This document shows, one piece after another, positions 42,088 to 51,129 of a stretch of 64,000 nt of DNA (its first letter is position 1; every line of letters begins with the position of its first letter). Position numbers and translations under genes: made by a program. The stretch comes from Cryobacterium arcticum (GTDB lineage Bacteria > Actinomycetota > Actinomycetes > Actinomycetales > Microbacteriaceae), in assembly GCF_003185895.1 (NCBI RefSeq), contig NZ_QHLY01000005.1, positions 310,001 through 374,000 of the forward strand, read 5' to 3'. The notes below the pieces were generated by a model that ran no database searches, was not told where the DNA came from, and saw nothing but the letters and a program-made list of their open reading frames with translations.

Positions 42088-42693
42088 GTGACTGCTACAA
42101 CGACCTTCGCCCTCGTCCGCCACGGCCAGACCGACTGGAACGCCGCCGGGCGCATCCAGGGAGCCACAGACATTCCCCTGAACGACGTGGGCCGGGGCCA
42201 GGCGAACGACGCCGTCGCGCCGCTGTCGGAGTTCGAGTGGGACTTCGTGGTGGCGTCGCCGCTGGTGCGTGCGGCCGAGACCGCCGAGATCATCGCCGCC
42301 GACCTCGAGCTCGAGGTGACCCGCCACCTGCCCGGCCTGGTCGAACGCAACTACGGGCCCGCCGAGGGCCTCTCAGCGTCACCCGAACTCGACGCCCTGC
42401 GCGTCGGCGGCGAGTACGGCAGCTTCCGCGGCGCCGAGCCCGCGCAGAGCGTCTCCGACCGCGGCCTCGAGGCGCTTCGGAGCCTGGCCGAGGACTACCC
42501 GGGCGCCCGCATCATCGTGGTCTGCCACGGCACCCTGATCCGACTCAGCCTGATCGCCGCGCTCGAGGTGGAGATCCCGCCGATCCTGAACGCCGCCATC
42601 TCGGTCGTGAACTTCAACCCCGAAACCGGTTGGACCGCATCCATCATCAACAACGAGCTCCTCGACGCCGACCCCGCCCTGGCCGCGCTCTAG
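42088..42693 (+). CDS. Histidine phosphatase (phosphoglycerate mutase-like) family protein
   Basis: This 201-residue protein has the catalytic RHGQTDWN (residues 11-18), the second Arg in ASPLVRAAET, the acid Glu in LVERNYGPAEG, and the second His in VVCHGTLIRL. It dephosphorylates a small molecule in the cytoplasm; the family includes cobalamin, glucosyl-3-phosphoglycerate and broad-range phosphatases, and I cannot choose among them. The GTG at 42088 follows GGGGG. It may be co-transcribed with the glycosyltransferase-like gene. Confidence 0.88.
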   Translation: MTATTTFALVRHGQTDWNAAGRIQGATDIPLNDVGRGQANDAVAPLSEFEWDFVVASPLVRAAETAEIIAADLELEVTRHLPGLVERNYGPAEGLSASPELDALRVGGEYGSFRGAEPAQSVSDRGLEALRSLAEDYPGARIIVVCHGTLIRLSLIAALEVEIPPILNAAISVVNFNPETGWTASIINNELLDADPALAAL

Positions 42694-42702
42694 CTCGCTC
42701 CG

Positions 42703-42864
42703 CCGGTCGAGCTCGTCGAGACCCCGCGGGTTCGCGGGTCGAGCTCGTCGAGACCCCGCGGGCCAACCTGCAGGCGTCCCCACCCGCTGGTCGAGCTTGT
42801 CGAGACCCCGCAAGCCGTTCTCTGAACGCTCCCATCCCGCTGGTCGAGCTCGTCGAGACCCCGC
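42703..42864. repeat. Four copies of the GGTCGAGCTCGTCGAGACCCCGC repeat
   Basis: Copies lie at about 42703-42727, 42735-42759, 42786-42811 and 42839-42864, all in one orientation and opposite to the copies at 42993-43181. They follow the phosphatase gene directly. Several have GAGCTCGTCGAG, which is more palindromic than the usual AAGCTCGA core. Part of the dispersed TCGA-centred family. Confidence 0.8.
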
Positions 42865-42893
42865 AAGCCGATCTATGTACGTTCCCATCCCTC

Positions 42894-42951
42894 TCATTTA
42901 CGGACTTCGCACCTTCGTTCGGCCTCCGCACTGTGCGAAGTCCGTAAACGA
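42894..42951. repeat. 58-base hairpin element, copy 1
   Basis: Arms of 19 bases (42894-42912 and 42933-42951; TTTACGGACTTCGCAC and its complement) pair with a single mismatch around a 20-base centre. Copy 2 at 43256-43313 differs at only three positions. The structure could act as a terminator for the phosphatase transcript or be a small hairpin-type mobile repeat. Confidence 0.85.
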
Positions 42952-42992
42952 ACTGACGACGGACGAGATGGGCGCGTCGGGCGGGCACGTCA

Positions 42993-43181
42993 CCAGGTCT
43001 CGACAAGCTCGACCGGCGGAATGGCTACGTCGTTCGACTACCTCACCAGGTCTCGACAAGCTCGACCGGCGGAATGGCTACGTCGTTCGACTACCTCACC
43101 AGGTCTCGACAAGCTCGACCGGCGGAATGGCTAGGTCGTTCGACTACCTCACCGGGTCTCGACAAGCTCGACCGGCGGGGT
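42993..43181. repeat. 53-base tandem repeat, about 3.5 copies
   Basis: The unit starts CCAGGTCTCGACAAGCTCGA and ends TTCGACTACCTCA. Copies lie at 42993-43045, 43046-43098, 43099-43151 and a partial one from 43152. Copies 1 and 2 appear identical, copy 3 has one change (CTACG to CTAGG). Each unit contains one copy of the dispersed TCGA repeat. Flanked on both sides by the 58-base hairpins. Confidence 0.9.
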
Positions 43182-43255
43182 GGGCGCGACTCACGGGCGA
43201 GCATCCGAAACCCCGCCGGATGCATCCCGACGGTCATCAAGCGCCCCAACCCACC

Positions 43256-43313
43256 TCATTTACGGACTTCGCACCTTCGCTAGGCCTCCGCACTATGCGA
43301 AGTCCGTAAACGA
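43256..43313. repeat. 58-base hairpin element, copy 2
   Basis: This is a second copy of the hairpin at 42894-42951 in the same orientation, with arms 43256-43274 and 43295-43313. It ends 27 bases before the stop of the methyltransferase gene on the opposite strand, a terminator-like position. Differences from copy 1 are in the centre and at one arm base. Confidence 0.85.
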
Positions 43314-43339
43314 ACGAACGAACGACGACGTGGCAGGCG

Positions 43340-44539
43340 TCAGCGGCGAGTGGAGACCGTGATGGTGAACTTGGTGTTGCGGGCCACCTGGTGGGTCTGC
43401 CCCACGATGCGGGTGAGCGCCGGGCGATAGCCCAGGTGGGTGTTCCACACCGCCCAGAGCTCGCCGCCGGGACGCAACACCCGGGCGGCGTCCTCGAAGA
43501 GCTTCAAGGCAATGCCGGCGTGCACCGACGACCCGATGTGGAACGGCGGGTTGAGCAGGATCAATTCGGAGGATGCATCCGGCTGGGTGCCTAGCGCATC
43601 ATCGCGCAGCACCCGCACCCGGTCGGCCACACCGTTGGCCTGCATGGTGGCCGTGGCCGAGGCGACCGCGGCGGCGGACTGGTCGGTGGCCAGCACCTGC
43701 ACGCCGGGCCGGCGCAGCGCGAGGGCGGCCGCGAGCACGCCGGTGCCACAGCCCAGGTCGATCGCCGTGGCGGCATCCGGCTTCATGCGGTCGAGATAGT
43801 CGAGCAGGAACCGGGTGCCGATGTCGATGGTGGTGCCGGCGAAGGCGGCACCGTGGGCGCACACGGTGAGGCCGAGGTCGGCGTGCTCCACGCTGCGCGG
43901 CCAGGAGGCGGCGCTGTCGTCGGGCAGGATCGGCCGCGTGGCCACCAGCACCCGCGACTTCTGCCGGGCGGGAGTCACGGTGAGCTCGTCGAAGTGCCGG
44001 CGCAGCACCTCGTTCATGGCCACGCTCATGTGCTTTATGCGCCCACCGGCGATCACGGTCACGTCATCGGCGGCAAACCGGGCGATGGCACCGGCCAGCT
44101 CGTCGAGCGCGGCGAGGCTGCGAGGCAGCTGCAGCAGCACCACGCGGGCGCCCTGCAACAGATCCGCGCCCAGCGGCAGATGCCGGTACGCGCCGGCCAG
44201 CCCGGCAAAAGGCTCGGACCCGGAGAGGTCGGCGGCGTTCCGGTCGAGAGCGTGCTCACCCGAGAGGGCGTCCTGGTGCACCCGGATGTTCGGCTGTGCG
44301 CCCAGCATCGCGGCAGCGGCCAGGGTCAGGGCGCCGTAATGGTCCTCGAGCACCACGACCTGGCCCGGCGTAAGCCCGGCGAGCGCGGCTGTCTCGCTCG
44401 ACCCGGCAGCCCCGGCCTGCCCGGCGATCGCGGCAGCGGCCTCGTCCAGGATCAGCCGGTCGCTGGCATCCACGGCGAACAGATTGGCAGCCTCGACGTC
44501 GGGCCAGCGGCGCAGGCGCTCGAACGGAAACTCAGGCAT
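43340..44539 (-). CDS. RlmG/RsmC-like rRNA methyltransferase
   Basis: This protein of about 399 residues has two methyltransferase-like halves, as in RsmC and RlmG. The C-terminal half is active: SAM motif IDLGCGTGVLAAALA, LATDQSAAAVASA, and the catalytic LLNPPFHIG (NPPF, typical of N2-guanine methyltransferases). The N-terminal half retains QVVVLEDHYGALT but is probably non-catalytic. It should methylate a guanine in 16S or 23S rRNA. The ATG at 44539 gives MPEFPFERLRRWPDVEAANL; a GTG at 44635 would add 32 residues and lie 8 bases from the divergent helicase gene. The start is uncertain. Confidence 0.82.
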   Translation of the reverse strand: MPEFPFERLRRWPDVEAANLFAVDASDRLILDEAAAAIAGQAGAAGSSETAALAGLTPGQVVVLEDHYGALTLAAAAMLGAQPNIRVHQDALSGEHALDRNAADLSGSEPFAGLAGAYRHLPLGADLLQGARVVLLQLPRSLAALDELAGAIARFAADDVTVIAGGRIKHMSVAMNEVLRRHFDELTVTPARQKSRVLVATRPILPDDSAASWPRSVEHADLGLTVCAHGAAFAGTTIDIGTRFLLDYLDRMKPDAATAIDLGCGTGVLAAALALRRPGVQVLATDQSAAAVASATATMQANGVADRVRVLRDDALGTQPDASSELILLNPPFHIGSSVHAGIALKLFEDAARVLRPGGELWAVWNTHLGYRPALTRIVGQTHQVARNTKFTITVSTRR

Positions 44540-44643
44540 CCGCTCAGGATAGCCGCCCGGGAACTCGAGCGGCTCCGGAGTGCCGCCGCGGCGTGGGACA
44601 ATGAGAGACCCCTGTTCCCCGATCGTCTTGGACACCGCACCCT

Positions 44644-47600
44644 ATGGCCCACAACCTCAGCGATCTGCAGATCGCGCGCCTCGTCGGGCCACAGGCGTAT
44701 TCGCGCGGGGTGCGCTACGCCAAGGAGGGCCGGGTCGAGGACCAGGTCTGGCAACAGGGCGGCAGCCGACTGCTCGGCACCGTCGGCGGCACCCAGGCCC
44801 GCCCCTACGACGTCACCGTCACCTTCCAGCAGGACGCCAGTGGCACGGTCGTGCGCGCATCCGGCACCTGCAGCTGCCCGATGGGCCTGAACTGCAAGCA
44901 CGTCGTCGCCCTGCTGCTGGCCAGCCGCTCTAGCGCCGCCGACCTGGCCCGCACGCCGCGTGCGGCGGATTCCCAGCGAACCATGACCGCCGCGCCCGCC
45001 ACCTGGCAGAGCGCGCTGGCCCCGCTCACCCGCGCGCCCGTGGCCGAGCCCACCACCGGCACCGCGCTGGCGTTGCAGTTCGAACTGTTGCCGCCGCCGC
45101 GCGCCGCCCGGCTGCCCGCCCCGACGGTGTCGCTGGCCCGCCTCGGCGTGCGCCCGATGGTGCGCGGCAAGAAGAACAAGTGGATTCGCGGCAACCTCAC
45201 CTGGGACAACCTGGCCTACTCGCGCGGCATGCTCAACCGAGCCCAACTGCGGGTGCTCACCGCCCTGTTTGAGGTGTATTCCTCCGGCCAGCGCTATCAC
45301 GTGACCACCGACCCGTGGTTGCACCTCGACGGCTTCGCCAACCGCGCCCTCTGGGGGCTGCTCGGCGAGGCCCGCGAAGCCGGCATCCCGTTCATCGGCA
45401 CCACGCCCGGCCAGGACCCGGTGACCGTGGCCACCGACCCCGCCGAGCTCTCCCTCGACATCCGCCGCGACGAACGCGGCCTCACCCTCTCGCCCACCAT
45501 CTCGCTCGACGGCCACGCGCTCAGCCGCAGCACCCTCGGCTACATCGGCGACCCGGCACACGGCCTGTTCACCTGGTCGACCGCGAGCGCCACGACACGC
45601 CTCACCATCGCCCCGCTCGCCCGTCAGCTCGGCCGCGACCTGCGGGTGCTCGCCGCCGCCGACACCCCGATCACGGTTCCGCCCGACGAAGAGAACGTCT
45701 TCCTCGCCGACTTCTACCCCTACCTGCGCGGCCAGCTCACCCTCACCAGCATCGACGGCAGCTTCGACCTGCCCGACACCGCCCGGCCGGTTCTGGCCGT
45801 GTTGATCAGCGCCCAGGCGGATGCCCGCATCACCCTGCACTGGGAATGGCACTACACCGGCGGCCCGGGCGGTTCCGGCGGCCCAGCGATCGCGCCGTTG
45901 CGCGGCCCGGCCACCGAGGATGCCCCGGCCGGCTACCGCGACACCGCCGATGAGACCCGGGTGCTGCACGCGGTGGGGGAGATCTTCGCCGGCTTCCCCG
46001 CCCACCTGCCCGCACTGTTCGCAGCCCAGGACCCGGCTCCCGATGTGGACCCGGCAGCTCCGGGCATCCTGCGCGCCGACGCCACCCTCGACGGGGCCCG
46101 CATGATCGAATTCCTCGAATCGGTGCTGCCGGTGCTCGAGGCGCACGACGACCTCGACGTGCAGTTCGTCGGCGAGGCCCCGGAGTACCGCGAGGCCAGC
46201 GCCCCGCCCACCCTCACCTTCGCCACCTCGGCCCGGCCGGAGAGCCGGGACTGGTTCGACCTCTCGGTGCGCGTCACCGTCGACGGCGACGAGGTGCCCT
46301 TCGACGAGGTCTTCCGCGCCCTGGCCACCGGCCAGGAACTGATGATCCTGCAGGACGGCACCTACTTCAGCCTCGACCGGCCCGAGCTACAGCAGCTCAA
46401 GCACCTGATCGAGGAGGCCCGCGGGCTGCAGGACTCCCCCAACGACTCGCTGCGCATCAACCGGGCCCAGTCCGACCTGTGGGAAGAACTGCAGGACCTG
46501 GGCAGCGCCGAAGCCGAAGCCGCCGCCTGGCGCGACACCCTCGCCGGCCTGGCCGACGGCGCCGCGATCGCCGAACGGCCCCTGCCGGCCGCAGTGCACG
46601 CCTCGCTCCGGCCCTACCAGCAGACCGGGTACGACTGGCTCGGCTTCCTCTACGACACCGGCCTCGGCGGGGTGCTCGCCGACGACATGGGCCTCGGCAA
46701 GACCCTGCAGGCCATCGCCCTGATCGTCGACGCGCGCGAACGCCAGGCCGCGGGCGAGGAACGCAAGCCCTTCCTCGTGGTGGCGCCCACCAGCGTTGTA
46801 CATAACTGGGCCACCGAGTGCGCCCGGTTCGCGCCGGGCCTTTCCGTGGCTGCCGTCACCGAGACCACCGCCAAGCGCGGCGGGTCGCTCGCCCAAGCCG
46901 TGGCCACGGCGGATGTCGTGATCACCTCCTACACACTCTTCCGGCTCGACTTCGACGAATACGACGCCGTCAGCTGGGCCGGCCTGCTGCTCGACGAGGC
47001 CCAGTTCGTGAAGAACCACAAGTCCCGCGCGCACCACTGCGCCAAGCGGCTGCAGGCCCCGTTCAAGCTCGCCATCACCGGCACGCCATTGGAGAACAAC
47101 CTGATGGAGCTGTGGAGCCTGCTCTCCATCACCGCGCCGGGCCTGTTCCCCAACGCCGCCCGGTTCGCCGAGTACTACCAGCGACCGATCGAGACCCAGG
47201 CCGACGGCGACCGGCTCACCCAGCTGCGCCGGCGCATCCGCCCGTTCATGCTGCGCCGCACCAAGGACCAGGTCGCCAGCGACCTGCCCGCCAAGCAGGA
47301 ACAGGTGCTGCAGCTCGAGCTGCACCCGCGCCACCGCCGGGTGTACCAGATGCACCTGCAGCGGGAGCGGCAGAAGGTACTCGGCCTGCTCGGCGACCTC
47401 AACCAGAACCGGTTCGAGATCTTCCGGTCGATCACCATGCTGCGCCAGCTCAGCCTGGATGCGTCGCTGTACGACGAGAAGTACAACGACACTCCGTCGA
47501 GCAAGCTCGATGTGCTGATGGAGCTGCTCGAAGACGTGGTCGCCGAGGGGCACCGTACCCTGATCTTCAGCCAGTTCACCGGCTATCTCAGCAAGGTGCG

Positions 47601-48006
47601 TGCCCGGCTCGACGCCGCCGGCGTGAGTTACTCCTATCTGGACGGACGCACCCGCAACCGCGCCGCGGCGATCGACGGGTTCAAGAACGGCGACACGTCG
47701 GTGTTCCTGATCAGCCTCAAGGCCGGCGGGTTCGGCCTCAACCTCACCGAGGCGGACTACTGCATCCTGCTCGACCCGTGGTGGAACCCCGCCGCCGAGG
47801 CGCAGGCCGTGGACCGGGCGCACCGGATCGGCCAGACCAAGAACGTCATGGTCTACCGGCTGGTGGCCACCGACACGATCGAAGAGAAGGTGATGGCGCT
47901 CAAGGCCGTCAAGGCCAAGCTCTTCGACAGCGTGATGACCGACGGCGCCACCGGCGGCACCGGCCAGGGGCTCACCGCCTCCGACATCCGCGAACTGCTC
48001 GAGTAA
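44644..48006 (+). CDS. SNF2-family DEAD/DEAH-box helicase with SWIM zinc finger
   Basis: This 1120-residue protein joins a SWIM zinc finger (CxCx5CxH at Cys76, Cys78, Cys84, His86) to a C-terminal SNF2 ATPase. Motif I is DDMGLGKT (680-687), motif II DEAQ (784-787), and later motifs are TGTPLENNLMELWSLL, SLKAGGFGLNLTEADY, and DRAHRIGQTKNVMVYRL. SNF2 proteins translocate on double-stranded DNA to remodel protein-DNA complexes; the bacterial type may act in transcription recycling or repair. It is divergent from the rRNA methyltransferase gene and precedes a DUF1206 gene by 6 bases. No phage-defence genes are nearby. Confidence 0.93.
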   Translation: MAHNLSDLQIARLVGPQAYSRGVRYAKEGRVEDQVWQQGGSRLLGTVGGTQARPYDVTVTFQQDASGTVVRASGTCSCPMGLNCKHVVALLLASRSSAADLARTPRAADSQRTMTAAPATWQSALAPLTRAPVAEPTTGTALALQFELLPPPRAARLPAPTVSLARLGVRPMVRGKKNKWIRGNLTWDNLAYSRGMLNRAQLRVLTALFEVYSSGQRYHVTTDPWLHLDGFANRALWGLLGEAREAGIPFIGTTPGQDPVTVATDPAELSLDIRRDERGLTLSPTISLDGHALSRSTLGYIGDPAHGLFTWSTASATTRLTIAPLARQLGRDLRVLAAADTPITVPPDEENVFLADFYPYLRGQLTLTSIDGSFDLPDTARPVLAVLISAQADARITLHWEWHYTGGPGGSGGPAIAPLRGPATEDAPAGYRDTADETRVLHAVGEIFAGFPAHLPALFAAQDPAPDVDPAAPGILRADATLDGARMIEFLESVLPVLEAHDDLDVQFVGEAPEYREASAPPTLTFATSARPESRDWFDLSVRVTVDGDEVPFDEVFRALATGQELMILQDGTYFSLDRPELQQLKHLIEEARGLQDSPNDSLRINRAQSDLWEELQDLGSAEAEAAAWRDTLAGLADGAAIAERPLPAAVHASLRPYQQTGYDWLGFLYDTGLGGVLADDMGLGKTLQAIALIVDARERQAAGEERKPFLVVAPTSVVHNWATECARFAPGLSVAAVTETTAKRGGSLAQAVATADVVITSYTLFRLDFDEYDAVSWAGLLLDEAQFVKNHKSRAHHCAKRLQAPFKLAITGTPLENNLMELWSLLSITAPGLFPNAARFAEYYQRPIETQADGDRLTQLRRRIRPFMLRRTKDQVASDLPAKQEQVLQLELHPRHRRVYQMHLQRERQKVLGLLGDLNQNRFEIFRSITMLRQLSLDASLYDEKYNDTPSSKLDVLMELLEDVVAEGHRTLIFSQFTGYLSKVRARLDAAGVSYSYLDGRTRNRAAAIDGFKNGDTSVFLISLKAGGFGLNLTEADYCILLDPWWNPAAEAQAVDRAHRIGQTKNVMVYRLVATDTIEEKVMALKAVKAKLFDSVMTDGATGGTGQGLTASDIRELLE

Positions 48007-48012
48007 CCCCCA

Positions 48013-48861
48013 GTGAGCGATTTTCCCGCCGATCCGGCGGTAGACCGGGCTGCCGAGGCCCGCGAGCGCATGAAGGACGCCGCTCAGCGGGCCCACCGCA
48101 ACAAGTCGGTGCGCGCATCCGCCCGGCTCGGCCTGCTGGCCAACGGCCTGGTGCACGCCCTGATCGGCGGCACCGCGCTGCGCCTCGCGAACGGTGGCAC
48201 CGGCGAAGCCGACCAGATGGGCGCTCTCACCGCCATCTCGAGCGGCCCCGGCGGCGTCGTGGTGCTGTGGCTGTCCACGGTGGCGCTGTGGGGCCTGGCG
48301 CTCTGGCAGGGCACCAACGCCGCGATCGTGATGGCGCCCAACCGGCGGGTGTTGGTGTTCCGCCGGCTGCTCAACATCGGCAAGGCGCTGGGCTTCGGCC
48401 TGCTCGGCCTGGTCACCTTCGCGGTGGCGCTCGGCGCTCGGGCCGGCGGCAGCGAAGCCGTGGAAGAAGCCGACGCCGCCATCGTCGAGAGCCCGGTGGG
48501 CCTGTTCCTGCTGCTCGTAGTGGGCACCACGGTGGGCATTATCGGCGGCGGACTGGTCTGGCGCGGGGTGCGCCGCAATTTCCGCGAGGAGCTGCGTTAC
48601 CTGTGGGGGCCCACCAAGGTCGTGGTGCTCACCCTCGGCGTCTTCGGCCACGTCGCCAAGGGCCTGGCGTTCCTCGTCACGGGCAGCCTGCTCGTGGCCG
48701 CCGCGGTATTCGCCGACTCCCGCTGGGTGGGCGGCCTCGACGCGGGGCTGCGCTACCTGCTCACGCTGCAGTCCGGGCCGATCCTGCTGAACGTGGTGGC
48801 CGCCGGCCTGATCGCGTTCGGCCTGTACCTCGTGGCCCGGGCGGCGTTCCTGCGGCACTGA
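48013..48861 (+). CDS. DUF1206 membrane protein
   Basis: This 282-residue protein has three repeated two-helix units, each starting with an ARLGLLANGLVHALIG-like segment (repeats near residues 35, 120 and 200: KALGFGLLGLVTFAVAL; VFGHVAKGLAFLVTGSLL). This arrangement is the DUF1206 family, common in actinobacteria and without a known function. The GTG at 48013 lies 6 bases after the helicase stop, so the two are probably co-transcribed. An acidic N-terminal tail is cytoplasmic. Confidence 0.85.
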   Translation: MSDFPADPAVDRAAEARERMKDAAQRAHRNKSVRASARLGLLANGLVHALIGGTALRLANGGTGEADQMGALTAISSGPGGVVVLWLSTVALWGLALWQGTNAAIVMAPNRRVLVFRRLLNIGKALGFGLLGLVTFAVALGARAGGSEAVEEADAAIVESPVGLFLLLVVGTTVGIIGGGLVWRGVRRNFREELRYLWGPTKVVVLTLGVFGHVAKGLAFLVTGSLLVAAAVFADSRWVGGLDAGLRYLLTLQSGPILLNVVAAGLIAFGLYLVARAAFLRH

Positions 48862-48975
48862 GCCCGCCCGGAGAGGCAGCTGCCGCGAACTGTTCCCCGT
48901 GGGCGCCGCCGGCGTGCAGGGCAGCAAGCCGTAAGAGCGATGCGCAAAATCACCTCGACCGGTCGCGCCGCCCGC

Positions 48976-49659
48976 TCAGGCCACTCGCACGACGAGCGCC
49001 CACCCGCCCGCGAACACCAGAACTACCCCGACCACCAGGGTGGTGGCAGTGGTGATGACCCGCATCCTGCGCACCAACCACTCGCCAAGCCGCTCGAGGG
49101 AGGACCGCACCGCCCTGCCCCCGAACGCATAGGCGAACACGGGACCGAGCATCGTCAGCGACGCCACCACCGTGAACACCCCGAACGACACCGTGGCTGC
49201 GCCGGGGCCGGTCGCGCCGCCCAGGATGATCACACCGGCTGCCGCCGCTGCCGCCAGGTTCTTCGGCCGGAACGCGGCGTAACCCACGCCGATCAACGCG
49301 GCGCGCAGCGGGGTGAGCCGGCCGAGCACGCCCATCCACCGGGGCATCGGCACCTCGGTTCCCTGGCTGGGCCGGCGCTGCCACTGCAGCACACCGAGCA
49401 CGATCAGCCCGCTGCCGAGCAACAACGGTACCCCCACCTGGAACGCGCCGACCTCCGCCGACCGGGTGTACGGCAGCAGCGACGAGAGCGCGGCGAGCCC
49501 GGTGGTGGCCAACGCGACCCCCACGAACCAGCCAATGCCGAACCCGGCACCGGATGTGAATCCATGGGGTGAGAAGACCAGCATCAGCAGGGCCGCGACC
49601 GGCAGCGGGCTGAGCGCGATGGTCAGCGCCAGCGGCACCAGCGGCATCCAGTCGGTCAC
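48976..49659 (-). CDS. GAP-family (Sap-like) membrane protein
   Basis: This 227-residue, six-helix membrane protein matches the GAP family (Sap, sulfolipid-addressing protein), related to LysE-type exporters. LVPLALTIALSPLPVAALLMLVFSP at the N-terminus and ALIGVGYAAFRPKNLAAAAAAG are the signature segments. Members help export lipids or peptidolipids in mycobacteria; in other actinobacteria the cargo is unknown. It starts 12 bases after the cardiolipin synthase gene on the same strand, which hints at a lipid-related role. Confidence 0.8.
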   Translation of the reverse strand: MTDWMPLVPLALTIALSPLPVAALLMLVFSPHGFTSGAGFGIGWFVGVALATTGLAALSSLLPYTRSAEVGAFQVGVPLLLGSGLIVLGVLQWQRRPSQGTEVPMPRWMGVLGRLTPLRAALIGVGYAAFRPKNLAAAAAAGVIILGGATGPGAATVSFGVFTVVASLTMLGPVFAYAFGGRAVRSSLERLGEWLVRRMRVITTATTLVVGVVLVFAGGWALVVRVA

Positions 49660-49671
49660 AACCGTCTCCTC

Positions 49672-51126
49672 TTACTGCAGTGAGGACGTCAGGCGGGCCA
49701 AGTTGTCTCCTACTTTGGCGGGCAGCGGTCGGTTCAGCCAGTCCGCCAGTTCGAGCTTGTCGCTGTTGACGCGGTAGTCGTCTTCCACCTCGCGCATCCG
49801 GTCAACGAACTCGCGCCCGTGCACCAGCACCGAGACCTCCATGTTGAGGCTGAACGAGCGGATGTCCATGTTGCTGGAGCCCACCACCGCCACGTCGTCG
49901 TCGACGGTGAAGTGTTTGGAGTGCAACACCGTCGGTTCACGGAAGAGGTAGATGGACACTCCGGCGCGCAGCAGTTCCTCATAGTACGAGCGCTGTGCGT
50001 GATAGACCAGTGCCTGATCGCCGATCGCCGAGACGAACAGCTCCACCTCCACCCCGCGGGAGGCGGCGGTGACGATGGCGAGCATGGTCGATTCCTCGGG
50101 CACGAAGTAGGGGCTGGTGATGCTGACGCGGTGTTCGGCCTTGTGGATGAGCAGGGCGTAGAGCTTGAGGTTGTTGTCGTTCTCGAAGCTCGGGCCGCTG
50201 GGAAGGACCTGGGCGTCGAGCAGGTCCGGCGAGGGATCGAGCACCACGGGGCTGGCGTCGAAGGGAAGCAGCACATCCGTTTCGCTGTACCAGTCGGTGA
50301 TGAAAACCGCGTTGAGCTCGCGTACGACGGGACCTTCGAGCTTCACCATCAGCTCGTGCCAGCGCAGGCCACGCTTGATGTTGGCGGGTTTGAGGTAGCT
50401 GGAGTCGATCAGGTTCTGCGAGCCGGTGAAGCCCAGCCGGCCGTCGACCACGAGCAGCTTACGGTGGTTGCGCAGGTCGGGCCGGCGCCACTGGCCGCGG
50501 AACGGCCGGAGCGGCAGCATCCCGCGCCACTCGGCGCCCATCGCGTCGAACGCGGCCAGGGTTTCCCTGCGGTTCGGCAACCGCAGGCCGGCGAGGTGGT
50601 CGGAGAGCACATTGACCCGCACCCCGCGGGCACGGGCCCGGGCGAGCGCGTCGAAGAACGGCTGGGTGACGGTGTCGAGCACCAGGATGTAGAACTGCAC
50701 GTGCACGTAGTCGGTGGCGGTGTCGATGGCCTCGGCCATGCAGGCGATCGACCCGTCGTAGTCCGGCAGCAGTCCGGCGCGGTTGCCGCCCACCATGGGC
50801 AGGGCGCCCAGGTTGCGGTTCAACCGCACCGCCGAGACCAGCCAGTCCGGCCACTCGTCGCGGTGGCTGAGCTGTTCCAGGCCCTCGGTGCGGGCCAGGA
50901 TCAATTCGTTGACCTCCCGCTGCTTCTCCCGGCGGCGTCTCGGCAACCGGCCGAAGCCCACCAGGAGGAAGGCCAGCGCGCCGAGGTAGGGAACGAAGAT
51001 GATCGCCAGAATCCAGGCGATCGCGGCCGACGGCCGACGGTTTCCGGAGATGTACACGGCGGCGACAAACACGATCGCGGCGTGCAGCACGATCAGCAGC
51101 ACCGCGCCGATCTCCACGTCGAACAC
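49672..51126 (-). CDS. cls: Cardiolipin synthase (phospholipase D superfamily)
   Basis: This 484-residue membrane enzyme condenses two phosphatidylglycerols to cardiolipin. Two N-terminal helices (residues about 6-26 and 34-57) precede two HKD motifs: His221-Lys223-Asp228 in HRKLLVVDGRLGFTGSQN and His402-Lys404-Asp409 in HSKHFTVDDDVAVVGSSN. Length and plan match bacterial ClsA-type enzymes. It lies between a GAP-family gene and an AI-2E-family gene, 3 bases after the latter, so the three form one operon. Confidence 0.92.
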   Translation of the reverse strand: MFDVEIGAVLLIVLHAAIVFVAAVYISGNRRPSAAIAWILAIIFVPYLGALAFLLVGFGRLPRRRREKQREVNELILARTEGLEQLSHRDEWPDWLVSAVRLNRNLGALPMVGGNRAGLLPDYDGSIACMAEAIDTATDYVHVQFYILVLDTVTQPFFDALARARARGVRVNVLSDHLAGLRLPNRRETLAAFDAMGAEWRGMLPLRPFRGQWRRPDLRNHRKLLVVDGRLGFTGSQNLIDSSYLKPANIKRGLRWHELMVKLEGPVVRELNAVFITDWYSETDVLLPFDASPVVLDPSPDLLDAQVLPSGPSFENDNNLKLYALLIHKAEHRVSITSPYFVPEESTMLAIVTAASRGVEVELFVSAIGDQALVYHAQRSYYEELLRAGVSIYLFREPTVLHSKHFTVDDDVAVVGSSNMDIRSFSLNMEVSVLVHGREFVDRMREVEDDYRVNSDKLELADWLNRPLPAKVGDNLARLTSSLQ

Positions 51127-51129
51127 CGC

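Noticed and set aside
42993-43181. Regular 53-base repeats considered as a CRISPR array.
   Set aside because: The copies are directly adjacent with no unique spacers, and there are no cas genes in the window.
44644-48006. The SNF2 helicase as part of a phage-defence system such as DISARM.
   Set aside because: The neighbours are an rRNA methyltransferase, DUF1206 and lipid or peptidase genes. No partner defence genes are seen, and the SWIM-SNF2 form is common as a stand-alone gene.
46387-48927. An 846-codon minus-strand open frame opposite the SNF2 helicase.
   Set aside because: It is the His/Glu/Gln-rich shadow typical of GC-rich coding DNA. The plus strand encodes helicase motifs throughout.
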